DNA of 30,140 bases, from the NCBI GenBank assembly GCA_002426575.1, contig DIRE01000068.1, forward strand, positions 43,193 through 73,332, written 5' to 3'. The position numbers and the translations under genes were made by a program. This document shows, one piece after another, positions 17,412-25,220 of the stretch. How positions within the stretch are numbered: position 1 is the stretch's first letter; the number at the start of each line of letters is the position of its first letter. The stretch comes from Clostridiaceae bacterium UBA5444. Its GTDB lineage: Bacteria; Bacillota; Clostridia; Clostridiales; Oxobacteraceae. Below the pieces are notes generated by a model. That model was given only the letters and a program-made list of their open reading frames with translations, searched no databases and was not told the DNA's origin.

Positions 17412-17428
17412 ATGTTTTAGCTTAAAGG

Positions 17429-17449
17429 TTTTCCTTATTGATAGGAAAA
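17429..17449. promoter_or_regulatory. 21-bp inverted repeat, likely activator site for the PTS operon
   Basis: TTTTCCT at 17429-17435 and AGGAAAA at 17443-17449 form a perfect 7-7-7 inverted repeat. It ends seven bases upstream of the -35 box of the PTS promoter, where an activator of the MtlR/LicR type would bind. The upstream PRD regulator is the natural candidate. Confidence 0.5.
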
Positions 17450-17456
17450 GGATTAT

Positions 17457-17485
17457 TTGAATGTAGTATTTCCCTATTCTACAAT
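17457..17485 (+). promoter_or_regulatory. sigma-A promoter of the PTS/glycosylasparaginase operon
   Basis: TTGAAT at 17457-17462 and TACAAT at 17480-17485 are 17 bases apart. The start would fall near 17492, leaving a leader of about 40 bases before the EIIA ATG. No sigma-54 -24/-12 pair is seen. Confidence 0.6.
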
Positions 17486-17530
17486 TAAATTAGAGGAAAC
17501 TATATTGCAAAATAGTTAGAGGGTGAAAAA

Positions 17531-17839
17531 ATGGAATCTATAGAGCAAATTGCATTTGAAATAATATCATTAGCAGGGGATGCCTTATCCATGATGTTTG
17601 AAGCATTAAAATATGCAAGGTGCGGTAAGTATGAAGAAGCTCAGGAGCTTATGACAAAGGCTGATGGTATATTGTCAAAAGCTCATAAAGCCCAAACAGA
17701 ACTAATAGTTGAAGAATCTAGAGGAAAAAGGTCAGAGTATTCTATATTAATGGTTCATGCTCAAGATCATATGATGAATGCAATTCTAGCAAAACCGTTA
17801 ATATCTGAGATTATAAACCTATATAAAAAAATTGGTTAG
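17531..17839 (+). CDS. PTS lactose/cellobiose-family EIIA
   Basis: This small cytosolic phosphocarrier passes phosphate from HPr to EIIB. The 102-residue, all-helical protein is of standard length for the Lac family and carries the motif HAQDHMM, whose first histidine, His76, corresponds to the phosphorylated residue in lactose and chitobiose EIIA proteins. The ATG at 17531 follows AGAGGGTG at 17518-17525. It is the first gene of an operon with glycosylasparaginase (23 bases later), EIIC and EIIB. Lac-family systems commonly carry beta-linked disaccharides such as cellobiose, lactose and chitobiose. Confidence 0.93.
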   Translation: MESIEQIAFEIISLAGDALSMMFEALKYARCGKYEEAQELMTKADGILSKAHKAQTELIVEESRGKRSEYSILMVHAQDHMMNAILAKPLISEIINLYKKIG

Positions 17840-17862
17840 AATCTAACTGGAGGTGAGCTTAA

Positions 17863-18813
17863 ATGGGATGGACAATTATAGCAACTTGGAGAATGGCCTT
17901 AGAAGGAGTAACCACTTCAGCAGAGATGCTTAAAAAAGGATGTGAATCTGGCGATGCAGTGGAAAAGGCAATTAAAATGGTGGAAGATTATCCTTTTTAC
18001 AAATCTGTAGGATACGGCGGACTTCCAAATGAAAATGGGGAAGTTGAATTAGATGCTGCATTTATGGATGGTGATACTCTATCAATTGGTGCTGTTGGAG
18101 GAATAAAAAACTTTAAAAACCCTATATCCATAGCAAGAGCTTTAAGTGATATGAAATTTAACAATTTTTTAGTAGGTAGTGGCGCAGAAGACTTTGCATA
18201 TAAAGCAGGTTTTGAAAGCAAAGATATGCTTACAGGTAGAGCAAGAGAAATTTACGAAAAAAGAATTAGAGATATGAAAGAGAGGAATCTAAGCCCATAT
18301 GCTGGTCACGATACAGTTGGTGTTGTATGCATGGACAGTAAAAGGCATATGACGGCTGCAACATCAACAAGTGGACTTTTCATGAAAAAGCGCGGGAGGG
18401 TTGGAGATTCACCAATTTCGGGTTCAGGATTTTATGTTGACAGCAGCATTGGAGGTGCCGTAGCAACGGGGCTTGGGGAAGATATAATGAAGGGATGTAT
18501 ATCTTATGAAGTTGTACGGCTTATGGACAGTGGACTACATCCTCAAAAAGCAGCAGAGAAGGCAGTTTGTGAATTTAGCAGCAAACTAGAAGAAAAAAGG
18601 GGAAAAGCTGGGGCCATGTCTGTCGTTTGCGCAAATAATAAAGGTGAATGGGGGGTAGGAACTAATGTAGAGTTTTCATTTGTTGCAGCGGCGGAAAATA
18701 ATGAACCTAAAGTATATATAGCTGAATTAAAGGGTAGTGAAACTATCTATAAAGAGGCATCAGAGGAGTGGCTTAAAGCTTATGCTGAAAGAATAAAAAG
18801 TCCAATAGAATAG
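17863..18813 (+). CDS. N4-(beta-N-acetylglucosaminyl)-L-asparaginase (glycosylasparaginase)
   Basis: This Ntn-hydrolase cuts the bond between GlcNAc and asparagine, giving aspartate and an amino-GlcNAc that breaks down to GlcNAc and ammonia. The precursor self-cleaves before a threonine. Here GHDTVG places it at Thr151, and Arg179, Asp182, Thr202 and Gly203 (GRVGDS, ATGLGE) match Arg180, Asp183, Thr203 and Gly204 of the Flavobacterium enzyme with a constant shift of one. Trp9 (ATWRMA) sits where the substrate-binding tryptophan lies. HDT-V/I-G separates this group from isoaspartyl peptidases and plant-type asparaginases. The protein has 316 residues and no signal peptide, unlike the secreted Flavobacterium form, so it acts on imported substrate. 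It lies between EIIA and EIIC, with GGAGGTGA at 17849-17856, so it is fully built into the PTS operon. Confidence 0.93.
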   Translation: MGWTIIATWRMALEGVTTSAEMLKKGCESGDAVEKAIKMVEDYPFYKSVGYGGLPNENGEVELDAAFMDGDTLSIGAVGGIKNFKNPISIARALSDMKFNNFLVGSGAEDFAYKAGFESKDMLTGRAREIYEKRIRDMKERNLSPYAGHDTVGVVCMDSKRHMTAATSTSGLFMKKRGRVGDSPISGSGFYVDSSIGGAVATGLGEDIMKGCISYEVVRLMDSGLHPQKAAEKAVCEFSSKLEEKRGKAGAMSVVCANNKGEWGVGTNVEFSFVAAAENNEPKVYIAELKGSETIYKEASEEWLKAYAERIKSPIE

Positions 18814-18852
18814 AATTATTTTATTCTAAAATTAAGGGAGGAGTTTTTTACA

Positions 18853-20193
18853 ATGAAGAAATTCCAAGATTTTTTAGAAAAGAAATTTGCACCTTTTGCT
18901 ATTAAATTAGCAGGACAGAGGCATTTAGCAGCAATAAGGGATGGCTTTATTTCATTTATGCCATTTTTAATTATCGGTTCTATTTTCATAATAATACAGG
19001 ACTTCCCAGCACCCGGCTGGCAAGAGCTACAAACTCAGCTTTTCGGAGAGGGCTTTAATCAATTTATTATACTTCCTAAAAGAGTAACCTATGATCTTAT
19101 GTCATTATATATTGTGGCAGCAATATCATACAAACTTGCCAAGTCATATAGGATAGATGCTTTTTCAGCAGCAATGATTGGTATAAGCTCATTTATACTT
19201 TTGACTCCTATTACTACAACAATAACAATAGATGAAGTAGAACATATTGTACCTAAAGTTATAACTGTTGGGGGCTGGTATGGAACAAATGGAATACTTG
19301 TTGCAATAATTACAGCACTCATAGCAACTGAAATGTTTAATTTTTTTATAAAAAAGGGCATAACAATAAAAATGCCAGAAGGGGTGCCGCCAGCTGTATC
19401 AAGAGCATTTGCAGCCTTAGTGCCAGGACTTATTATAATTGTTACAATGCTTCTCGTTAGGCTGCTATTCTTGCAAACATCTTATCAATATATACATGAA
19501 TTTATTTATCAAATCGTATCAGTTCCAATGCAGGGTATGATTGCAAACAATCTAGGCGGTGCAATAGGTACAGTCTTTGCAATAAGTTTATTGTGGTGTA
19601 TAGGTTTAAATGGTGGAACTATAGTAAATGGAATCATGAGACCATTTTGGGTACCACTTCAAGAGGCAAATCTTGCAGCAATTGAAGCAGGAAAACAAAT
19701 ACCTAATATAATAACTGAACAGTTCTTTGACATGGTATGGATAGGAGGAGCAGGAGCAACTCTTGCAGTAGTATTAATACTTATATTTAAAGCAAAATCT
19801 AAACAGTATAGGGAGCTTGGCAAAATGTCTCTAGCACCAGGAATATTTAATATAAATGAGCCTATAATGTTTGGATTGCCTGTAGTGTTAAATCCTGTAG
19901 GAATAATACCTCTTATTCTAGGACCTATCGCAATTACAATAGTAAATTATGTTTCAATGGCTCTTAATATAGTTGCAAGACCTACAGGAGTTATAATACC
20001 ATGGACAACACCTCCTGTTTTACAAGGCTTTTTAATTACAGGTCATATATCAGGGGCTATACTTCAGATAGTAGATATTTTGATTGTAGCATTAATATGG
20101 TGGCCTTTTATTTCAATTATGGATAAAAGAAAGGTAGCTGAAGAGGCTGAAATAACCACGAATAATTACAACAATAAAAGCGTAAAAGCTTAA
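18853..20193 (+). CDS. PTS lactose/cellobiose-family EIIC permease
   Basis: This is the membrane channel of the PTS, which binds the sugar and presents it for phosphorylation on entry. The 446-residue protein begins KKFQDFLEKKFAPFAIKLAG, typical of CelB/ChbC permeases, has eight to ten hydrophobic segments, and carries the conserved NINEPIMFGLP motif near residue 333, a site used in sugar binding. The ATG at 18853 follows AAGGGAGGAG at 18834-18843. A weak hairpin (AGAAT with ATTCT) lies in the 39-base gap before it. Neighbours suggest a GlcNAc-containing ligand rather than plain cellobiose; the protein alone does not decide this. Confidence 0.93.
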   Translation: MKKFQDFLEKKFAPFAIKLAGQRHLAAIRDGFISFMPFLIIGSIFIIIQDFPAPGWQELQTQLFGEGFNQFIILPKRVTYDLMSLYIVAAISYKLAKSYRIDAFSAAMIGISSFILLTPITTTITIDEVEHIVPKVITVGGWYGTNGILVAIITALIATEMFNFFIKKGITIKMPEGVPPAVSRAFAALVPGLIIIVTMLLVRLLFLQTSYQYIHEFIYQIVSVPMQGMIANNLGGAIGTVFAISLLWCIGLNGGTIVNGIMRPFWVPLQEANLAAIEAGKQIPNIITEQFFDMVWIGGAGATLAVVLILIFKAKSKQYRELGKMSLAPGIFNINEPIMFGLPVVLNPVGIIPLILGPIAITIVNYVSMALNIVARPTGVIIPWTTPPVLQGFLITGHISGAILQIVDILIVALIWWPFISIMDKRKVAEEAEITTNNYNNKSVKA

Positions 20194-20241
20194 GAGCTAC
20201 ATCACATTTTCCAAATTTTAAAATAAGTGAGGTTTATAATT

Positions 20242-20550
20242 ATGAAAATTGTTTTAGTGTGTTTTGCAGGAATGTCAACTAGTATGCTTGTAAGTAGGAT
20301 GGAGAAGGTTGCAATTAAAAGAGGCATAGAGGCCGATATAATTGCAATACCAGCAACAGAAATATATGATGAAGCAGAGGATGCAGATGTTATACTTCTT
20401 GGGCCTCAAGCAAGATACACATTGGATGAAGTAAAGAAATTTGCATCTCCTTATAAAATACCAGTTGATGTAATAGATTCAAGGATTTACGGTATGATGG
20501 ATGGGGAAGCAGTACTTGATATGGCTCTTGAATTAATTAGTAATAAATAA
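20242..20550 (+). CDS. PTS lactose/cellobiose-family EIIB
   Basis: This cytosolic phosphocarrier takes phosphate from EIIA and gives it to the incoming sugar at EIIC. From the ATG at 20242 the protein has 102 residues and begins MKIVLVCFAGMSTSMLVSRM, with the phosphorylated Cys at residue 7 in the C-x-x-G-x-S-T-S loop. An upstream GTG at 20227 is in frame but is part of the ribosome site GTGAGG at 20227-20232. It completes the EIIA-EIIC-EIIB set, and a strong terminator follows at once. It may also exchange phosphate with PRD histidines of the upstream regulator. Confidence 0.92.
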   Translation: MKIVLVCFAGMSTSMLVSRMEKVAIKRGIEADIIAIPATEIYDEAEDADVILLGPQARYTLDEVKKFASPYKIPVDVIDSRIYGMMDGEAVLDMALELISNK

Positions 20551-20559
20551 AATTTATAA

Positions 20560-20595
20560 ATCATGGCTCGGTAAATCTGAGCCATGATAGTTTTT
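20560..20595 (+). terminator. strong terminator after PTS EIIB
   Basis: ATCATGGCTC at 20560-20569 pairs perfectly with GAGCCATGAT at 20579-20588, with two more pairs inside the loop, and TTTTT follows at 20591-20595. Confidence 0.88.
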
Positions 20596-20626
20596 ATCTA
20601 TATTATATAGAAAATAGGTGATGGGG

Positions 20627-20866
20627 TTGATAGAAAAGAAAGTAGTAATCAGTTCTTCAATGAGCAGTAAAATAATAGAGTTTTTAGAAAACTACAAAGG
20701 AGAAGATTTGCAATTTACCTATGTAAACAATACATCCCAGCTAAATGCTGCTTTTATAGTAAAAACAACTGAAAGCGATAATCAAAAATTAGCCAGAAAA
20801 ATAAAAGATTTAATAAAGTCTACGTCATTTGGAAGTGTATTGTACTTTTCTGTACACGCAGAGTAG
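20627..20866 (+). CDS. small protein of unknown function next to the PTS operon
   Basis: I do not recognise this 79-residue protein. Two in-frame starts at 20618 and 20621 overlap the AGGTGATGGGG ribosome site, so TTG at 20627 is preferred and gives M-IEKKVVISSSMSSKIIEF. It is charged, has no signal peptide or membrane segment, and has an alternating strand/helix pattern. Its length and KKVVISSSM opening recall HPr, but the HPr active-site histidine and serine motifs are absent, so I do not call it HPr. It lies beyond the EIIB terminator yet only 77 bases after EIIB, on the same strand, and tandem hairpins follow it. It may be expressed by read-through or from its own promoter (TATATT near 20600 is a possible -10). 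Confidence 0.6.
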   Translation: MIEKKVVISSSMSSKIIEFLENYKGEDLQFTYVNNTSQLNAAFIVKTTESDNQKLARKIKDLIKSTSFGSVLYFSVHAE

Positions 20867-20875
20867 ATACCAATA

Positions 20876-20929
20876 TGGAGTTTTGCTCCACTAAAATGGA
20901 AGATGCCTGCCACCTTCCATTTTAGTTTT
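20876..20929 (+). terminator. tandem hairpins ending the PTS region
   Basis: TGGAG at 20876-20880 pairs with CTCCA at 20886-20890. Directly after it, CTAAAATGGAAG at 20891-20902 pairs perfectly with CTTCCATTTTAG at 20914-20925, followed by TTTT. The second is a clear rho-independent terminator. Confidence 0.85.
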
Positions 20930-20976
20930 GCCATTATGTGGAATGCATATAAAACCTATTTTGCAGCCTTTTTTAC

Positions 20977-21006
20977 TTGTTATTTTAACTAACGCTATGA
21001 TACAAT
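20977..21006 (+). promoter_or_regulatory. sigma-A promoter of the ABC exporter operon
   Basis: TTGTTA at 20977-20982 and TACAAT at 21001-21006 have an 18-base spacer, and TG at 20998-20999 adds an extended -10. The leader to the ATG at 21037 is about 25 bases. Confidence 0.6.
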
Positions 21007-21036
21007 AAAGCGAAAATAATTTTTAAGGGGGAAGAC

Positions 21037-21762
21037 ATGGAGATACTAAGAGTAGAGAACTTGCAGAAGAGGTTTAAGAAAACAGAGGCAGTAAAAGATG
21101 TAAGTTTTGTATTAAATAGCGGAGAAATAGTAGGCCTCATTGGGCCCAATGGAGCAGGCAAAACCACAACCATAAAGTGCATAATGGGGCTTTTAAATAA
21201 AACAGCTGGGGATATTAAAGTTGCAGGTCAGGATCATTTATACGATGAAGCAAGAGAAAAGCTTGCATACATTCCTGAAAGCCCTGATTTATACCCAATG
21301 TTAACAGTATGGGAGCATCTTAAATTTATAGCATTAGCATATGAGCTGAAGGACTGGGAAGGTAAAGCTTTAAATTACCTTAATGCATTTGATTTAATTG
21401 AAAAGAAAGATGAGCTTTGCAAAAATCTATCTAAAGGCATGAAGCAAAAGGTTTCAATAACTTGTGCACTTTTACATGAGCCGCAGATTTTTTTGGTGGA
21501 TGAGCCTATGATAGGACTTGATCCTAAGGCAATAAGAGAGCTTAAAAATACATTGCTTTCATTAAAAAAAGAGGGCAAGACCATACTTTTGAGTACCCAC
21601 CTTTTAGATACGGCAGAGGATCTGTGCGATGTGGTTATAGTTATGAAAAAAGGGGAAGTTATGTTTGAGGGTACAATAGAAGAATTAAAGACCATGATGA
21701 GTGCTGAAGAAAATTCAAGCCTCGAAGAGTTATTCTTGGAGGTAACGAAAGATGATGAGTAA
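21037..21762 (+). CDS. ABC transporter ATP-binding protein (exporter type)
   Basis: This cytosolic ATPase powers the membrane protein encoded next. The 241-residue protein shows Walker A GPNGAGKTT (near residue 36), the signature LSKGMKQKV, Walker B IFLVDEP followed by GLDP, and the switch histidine in LLSTHLLD. The signature has SKG in place of SGG, common in this exporter group. The ATG at 21037 follows AAGGGGGAA. The downstream gene overlaps its last 11 bases, so translation is coupled. The exported substrate is unknown; relatives include EcsA-like and bacteriocin-immunity ATPases. Confidence 0.93.
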   Translation: MEILRVENLQKRFKKTEAVKDVSFVLNSGEIVGLIGPNGAGKTTTIKCIMGLLNKTAGDIKVAGQDHLYDEAREKLAYIPESPDLYPMLTVWEHLKFIALAYELKDWEGKALNYLNAFDLIEKKDELCKNLSKGMKQKVSITCALLHEPQIFLVDEPMIGLDPKAIRELKNTLLSLKKEGKTILLSTHLLDTAEDLCDVVIVMKKGEVMFEGTIEELKTMMSAEENSSLEELFLEVTKDDE

Positions 21763-23380
21763 GGTTATAAGGGACTTAAAAGCATTATTTTTTATAAGTT
21801 TAATGGGATTTAAGAATAAATTTTTGGAGGCAGTAAAAAATCCATTAAAATTAGTAGTAGGTATACTTAAAATATTATTATTTTCCAGCTTTTTTATTGT
21901 GCCTAATTTACTCAAAAAGGGTGGTAAAGGTATTAATCAAAGTTTGAATGTTGAGCCATATATACCTTATATAGGCGGCGCACTTTTAATTTTATTTTGT
22001 GTTATAACTTTCCAAGGTATAAGGAAGGCTGTTAAAAATTATTTGCCAACTAATTTTAATAAAGCAGATATAAATATTGTTTTTACTTCTCCTATTAGTA
22101 AAAAAACCATGTACTTTTATAGCTTTATAAGAAGCTTTGGGGTTAATCTATTTGTACTTGCAATGTATGTTATTACTACAGTAGTAATTGCTAAAGCATT
22201 TAAACTTCCTCTTTTATGGGGAAACGCACCTTATATGGCTTTTGGATTATTCTTTTTTATGATTTTTATGCAGTCTTTAAGTTTTTTTATATATTCTTTT
22301 AACAAAAAATTTAAAAAAGAGAAAGAAATAAAATTTATATTGATATTATGTACGGCTTTACTATTAGCATTGTTTTTGAGGACTTGGTATTACGGGGAAA
22401 GAAGTCTTATAGGATTTTTAAAGGCAGTAGGTGGCGCTAAGTTTGAATGGATACCTGTTATAGGATGGACAAAAGGTCTTGTATCAGGCTTGTTTTATAG
22501 CTCAGAAAATTTATATATTTATTTGCTTTTAAATGGTATTATAGCTATTTTGGGGGCTGTATTTGCAGTATCACTAGCTGATGATTATTATGAGGATGCA
22601 CAAAAGCTTATTGATCAGATAGATGATATAACGGCTTCTGCTTCAACAGGAGACTTTGAGGGAATGAACCTAGATAAAAAGGACAATTACACAAAAAAGG
22701 TTAGGCTATCTTATGAAGGAAAAGGGGCCAAAGCTTTTTTATGGAAGGAAATTTTAATATTTATAAGAAAGAGTGAAAACAAAGGGCTTAGAATGCTATG
22801 GAACTTAATGTTTCCATGTATAGGGGGCATAATAGCTTTTTTTATGAGAAGCAAAGGGGCAACAGACATTGCAGTAACTTTACTATTTATAGGTTATATG
22901 TATGCAATCATAGCAGCTGAAATAAAGGGGCTTCCCTACGAGATGAAACATATATATATATACACATTGCCAGGCCGTGTTAAAGATAAAATGGTATGGG
23001 TTTCTGCGGTTTCGGCAGTAAAATCCATGCTCCAGTATTTGATATTTATATTACCTTTTATATTTTTAAATAGTATATCTATTCTGCAGTTATTTGCGGT
23101 ATATGTGGCCTTTTGTTCCTTTGTTTTAGTAAAATCCTGTGAGAAAATAATAAAACAAGTAGTAGCCCCAGATGGTGATAAAAACTCATTTTTGGCCTAT
23201 ATAATTGGAATAGCACAGCTTTTATTTAACATACCGGGGTTTTTATTTGCAGGGCTTACCTATTATTTTACAAGAAATTGGACCTATGCACTTTTGTTAT
23301 TTGTACCTGGCGAAATAATAGCGGCTTTTGTAATGATTATAATTAGTGAGAGATTATTTAAAAAAGTAGAATTTAGATAA
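21752..23380 (+). CDS. putative ABC exporter membrane protein
   Basis: This is the membrane partner of the upstream ATPase, 542 residues with about ten to twelve hydrophobic segments in two clusters divided by a charged cytoplasmic stretch (about residues 270-345, containing DDYYEDAQKLIDQIDDI). Size and layout match the 'putative ABC exporter' family (Pfam ABC_export) of Firmicutes, whose substrates are not established. The ATG at 21752 is supported by GGAGG at 21738-21742 inside the ATPase gene; a second ATG at 21755 is possible. A bidirectional terminator follows at 23382-23438. Confidence 0.85.
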   Translation: MMSKVIRDLKALFFISLMGFKNKFLEAVKNPLKLVVGILKILLFSSFFIVPNLLKKGGKGINQSLNVEPYIPYIGGALLILFCVITFQGIRKAVKNYLPTNFNKADINIVFTSPISKKTMYFYSFIRSFGVNLFVLAMYVITTVVIAKAFKLPLLWGNAPYMAFGLFFFMIFMQSLSFFIYSFNKKFKKEKEIKFILILCTALLLALFLRTWYYGERSLIGFLKAVGGAKFEWIPVIGWTKGLVSGLFYSSENLYIYLLLNGIIAILGAVFAVSLADDYYEDAQKLIDQIDDITASASTGDFEGMNLDKKDNYTKKVRLSYEGKGAKAFLWKEILIFIRKSENKGLRMLWNLMFPCIGGIIAFFMRSKGATDIAVTLLFIGYMYAIIAAEIKGLPYEMKHIYIYTLPGRVKDKMVWVSAVSAVKSMLQYLIFILPFIFLNSISILQLFAVYVAFCSFVLVKSCEKIIKQVVAPDGDKNSFLAYIIGIAQLLFNIPGFLFAGLTYYFTRNWTYALLLFVPGEIIAAFVMIIISERLFKKVEFR

Positions 23381-23381
23381 A

Positions 23382-23438
23382 AAAAGGTGATGTTGTCGAC
23401 GCTGCAAGTAATATGCAGCATTGGCAACACCACCTTTT
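23382..23438. terminator. bidirectional terminator between convergent genes
   Basis: A long imperfect inverted repeat: 23382-23406 pairs with 23414-23438. It contains AAAAGGTG with CACCTTTT (one mismatch follows), TGTTG with CAACA, and GCTGCA with TGCAGC. T-runs occur at the 3' end on either strand. It separates the plus-strand exporter from the minus-strand oxidoreductase. Confidence 0.85.
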
Positions 23439-23442
23439 AAAA

Positions 23443-24987
23443 CTAATCTTCCTCATTAGGTCTTTTTAAATGTTTTAATGCAGGGCCTTCTACTATATCA
23501 CCATCACAGCTAAATCTTGAGCCATGGCAAGGGCAATCCCAAGTTTCTTCTGCAGAGTTCCATTTTACTTCACATCCAATGTGGGTACATGTGGTATCTA
23601 CTATATGCAATTTTCCATCTTGGTCTCTAAATACGCCAGCTCTTTCTCCATTTACTTCAAGCGTTTTTGCCTCTCCATTTTTTAAATCAATATCATCTGG
23701 TATCGCTTCAAGTTTCCCTGATACAAGTTCACCTACAACATTTGCATTTTGTGTAACAAAGGTTTTGGCAGATGCGGCAGGGGTAAACCTTGACGGGGTA
23801 TATACATCCTCCCATGGACTTTCCCCTTTTGTTATTAAATCCTTAATTATTGTGGCTGATACAATACTATTTGTCATGCCCCATTTTCCAAAGCCTGTAG
23901 CAACAAATATATCAGGCTTTCCAGACATAATAGCACCCACATAGGGTATACCATCCAAGGTTACATAATCTTGTGTAGACCATCTATAGGGAATAGATTC
24001 TACATGAAAGGTATCTTCTGCAAATCTTTTTAAGTTTTCGTTATGAACCATGGTATCTTCTTCACCTTGGCCTGTTTTATGATGTTCTCCAACTACTAGG
24101 ACTAGTTCTTTTCCATCATCAGTCTTTTGTGAACGCAAGGATCGTCCTGGATCTTCTGCTGTAATATACATTCCGCCAGAGAACTTTTCTTTTATATGGA
24201 CTCCTAAAACATAGGATTTTTCAGCATATTGCCTAGTAAAGTATAACCCTAATCCATCATAAAAAGGAAAATGAGAAGCAACTACAACCTTTGATGCATA
24301 TACTCTTTTGCCATTTTCAGTTAATACAGCATAACCATCGCCCGTATCTTCAATATCAATAGCTCTTGTATGTTCAAATATATAGCTTCCATCACCAGGT
24401 ATTTCTTTTGCTAATGCAAGAAGAAATTTACGAGGATGAAATTGAGCCTGGTTTTCAAAACGAAGAGCGGCTTTTATTTTTATTGGAAGCGGAATTTCCT
24501 CTAAATACTCTGAGTCTATACCAAGGTCATTTACAACCTTTGACTCATCAATTATCTGCTGCACATAATCATCTGATTGGGTATATATATATGCAGACTG
24601 TCTTTCAAAATCACAGTCAATTTTTTTTACTTTAACTATTTGCTCTATAATATCTATTGCAGTCTGGTTTGCCTCTGCATATATTTTAGCCTTATCTCCT
24701 CCTAAAGTATTTTTTATTTTATTATAGATAAGGCCATGCTGAGATGTTATTTTTGCAGTTGTGTGGCCAGTGGTTCCAAAACCTATACTGTTTGCTTCAA
24801 TTATTGCAACTTTGTACCCTTCTTTTTTAAGAAAATCCCCAGTGGTTATTCCTACAAGGCCGCCCCCAACGATTGCTATGTCAACCTTTATATCTTCATT
24901 TAATACCTCATATTCTGTTTTAGATGTAGAATCAAGCCAAAATGACATAGACTTTTTAGGCAGAACAACATTTTTGTTAATATCCAT
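23443..24987 (-). CDS. FAD-dependent oxidoreductase fused to a Rieske domain (YhfW-like)
   Basis: The 514-residue protein joins a DAO-type FAD oxidoreductase (about 1-400) to a C-terminal Rieske [2Fe-2S] domain (about 420-514). The nucleotide-binding motif is DIAIVGGGLVGITTGDFL followed by IIEANSIGFGTTGHTTAK. The Rieske ligands are CTHIGC and CPCHGSRF, both complete. This architecture matches Bacillus YhfW; the substrate of that family is not known to me. The open frame starts at 25029, but ATG at 24987 (MDINKNVVLPKKSMSFW) has GGGGTGA correctly spaced before it. No signal peptide, so cytosolic, with the cluster presumably acting in electron transfer to or from the flavin. It is a single-gene unit with a shared terminator at its 3' end. 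An intact Rieske cluster fits an anaerobe or facultative host equally well. Confidence 0.9.
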   Translation of the reverse strand: MDINKNVVLPKKSMSFWLDSTSKTEYEVLNEDIKVDIAIVGGGLVGITTGDFLKKEGYKVAIIEANSIGFGTTGHTTAKITSQHGLIYNKIKNTLGGDKAKIYAEANQTAIDIIEQIVKVKKIDCDFERQSAYIYTQSDDYVQQIIDESKVVNDLGIDSEYLEEIPLPIKIKAALRFENQAQFHPRKFLLALAKEIPGDGSYIFEHTRAIDIEDTGDGYAVLTENGKRVYASKVVVASHFPFYDGLGLYFTRQYAEKSYVLGVHIKEKFSGGMYITAEDPGRSLRSQKTDDGKELVLVVGEHHKTGQGEEDTMVHNENLKRFAEDTFHVESIPYRWSTQDYVTLDGIPYVGAIMSGKPDIFVATGFGKWGMTNSIVSATIIKDLITKGESPWEDVYTPSRFTPAASAKTFVTQNANVVGELVSGKLEAIPDDIDLKNGEAKTLEVNGERAGVFRDQDGKLHIVDTTCTHIGCEVKWNSAEETWDCPCHGSRFSCDGDIVEGPALKHLKRPNEED

Positions 24988-25104
24988 ATGAATCACCCCA
25001 AATAATAAAAATATTCTTTTATCTATCATTTACGTATATACATGAAATAATACAAGAAAGGTTTTATAATTTGGCTATGCTTTAAGTAACTGTTGATTTC
25101 TAAA

Positions 25105-25217
25105 CAGGGTATGTTGATTGACTTCCGCTGCTCCAAAATGCCTATTTTTCTCTAAAATAAATAAAGAGGATAAAAATAGGCATTTAAGTCGCTGCTACAG
25201 TAAATCAACATAGCCTG
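25105..25217. repeat. 113-bp nested inverted-repeat element
   Basis: CAGGGTATGTTGATT at 25105-25119 and AATCAACATAGCCTG at 25203-25217 are terminal inverted repeats of 15 bases with one mismatch. Inside, AAATGCCTATTTTT at 25136-25149 and AAAAATAGGCATTT at 25172-25185 are a perfect 14-base inverted repeat, with CTCT and AGAG nested within. Between the outer and inner arms lie two unpaired stretches that share CGCTGCT in direct orientation (25126-25132 and 25190-25196). It could be a MITE-like insertion or a structured RNA. It carries no open frame. Confidence 0.65.
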
Positions 25218-25220
25218 AAA

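Noticed and set aside
17412..17530. Possible sigma-54 promoter for the PTS operon
   Set aside because: No TGGCAC-N5-TTGC pair is present, and the regulator lacks the AAA+ domain of LevR-type activators.
20627..20866. HPr identity for the small protein
   Set aside because: The phosphorylated histidine motif and the regulatory serine motif of HPr are absent.
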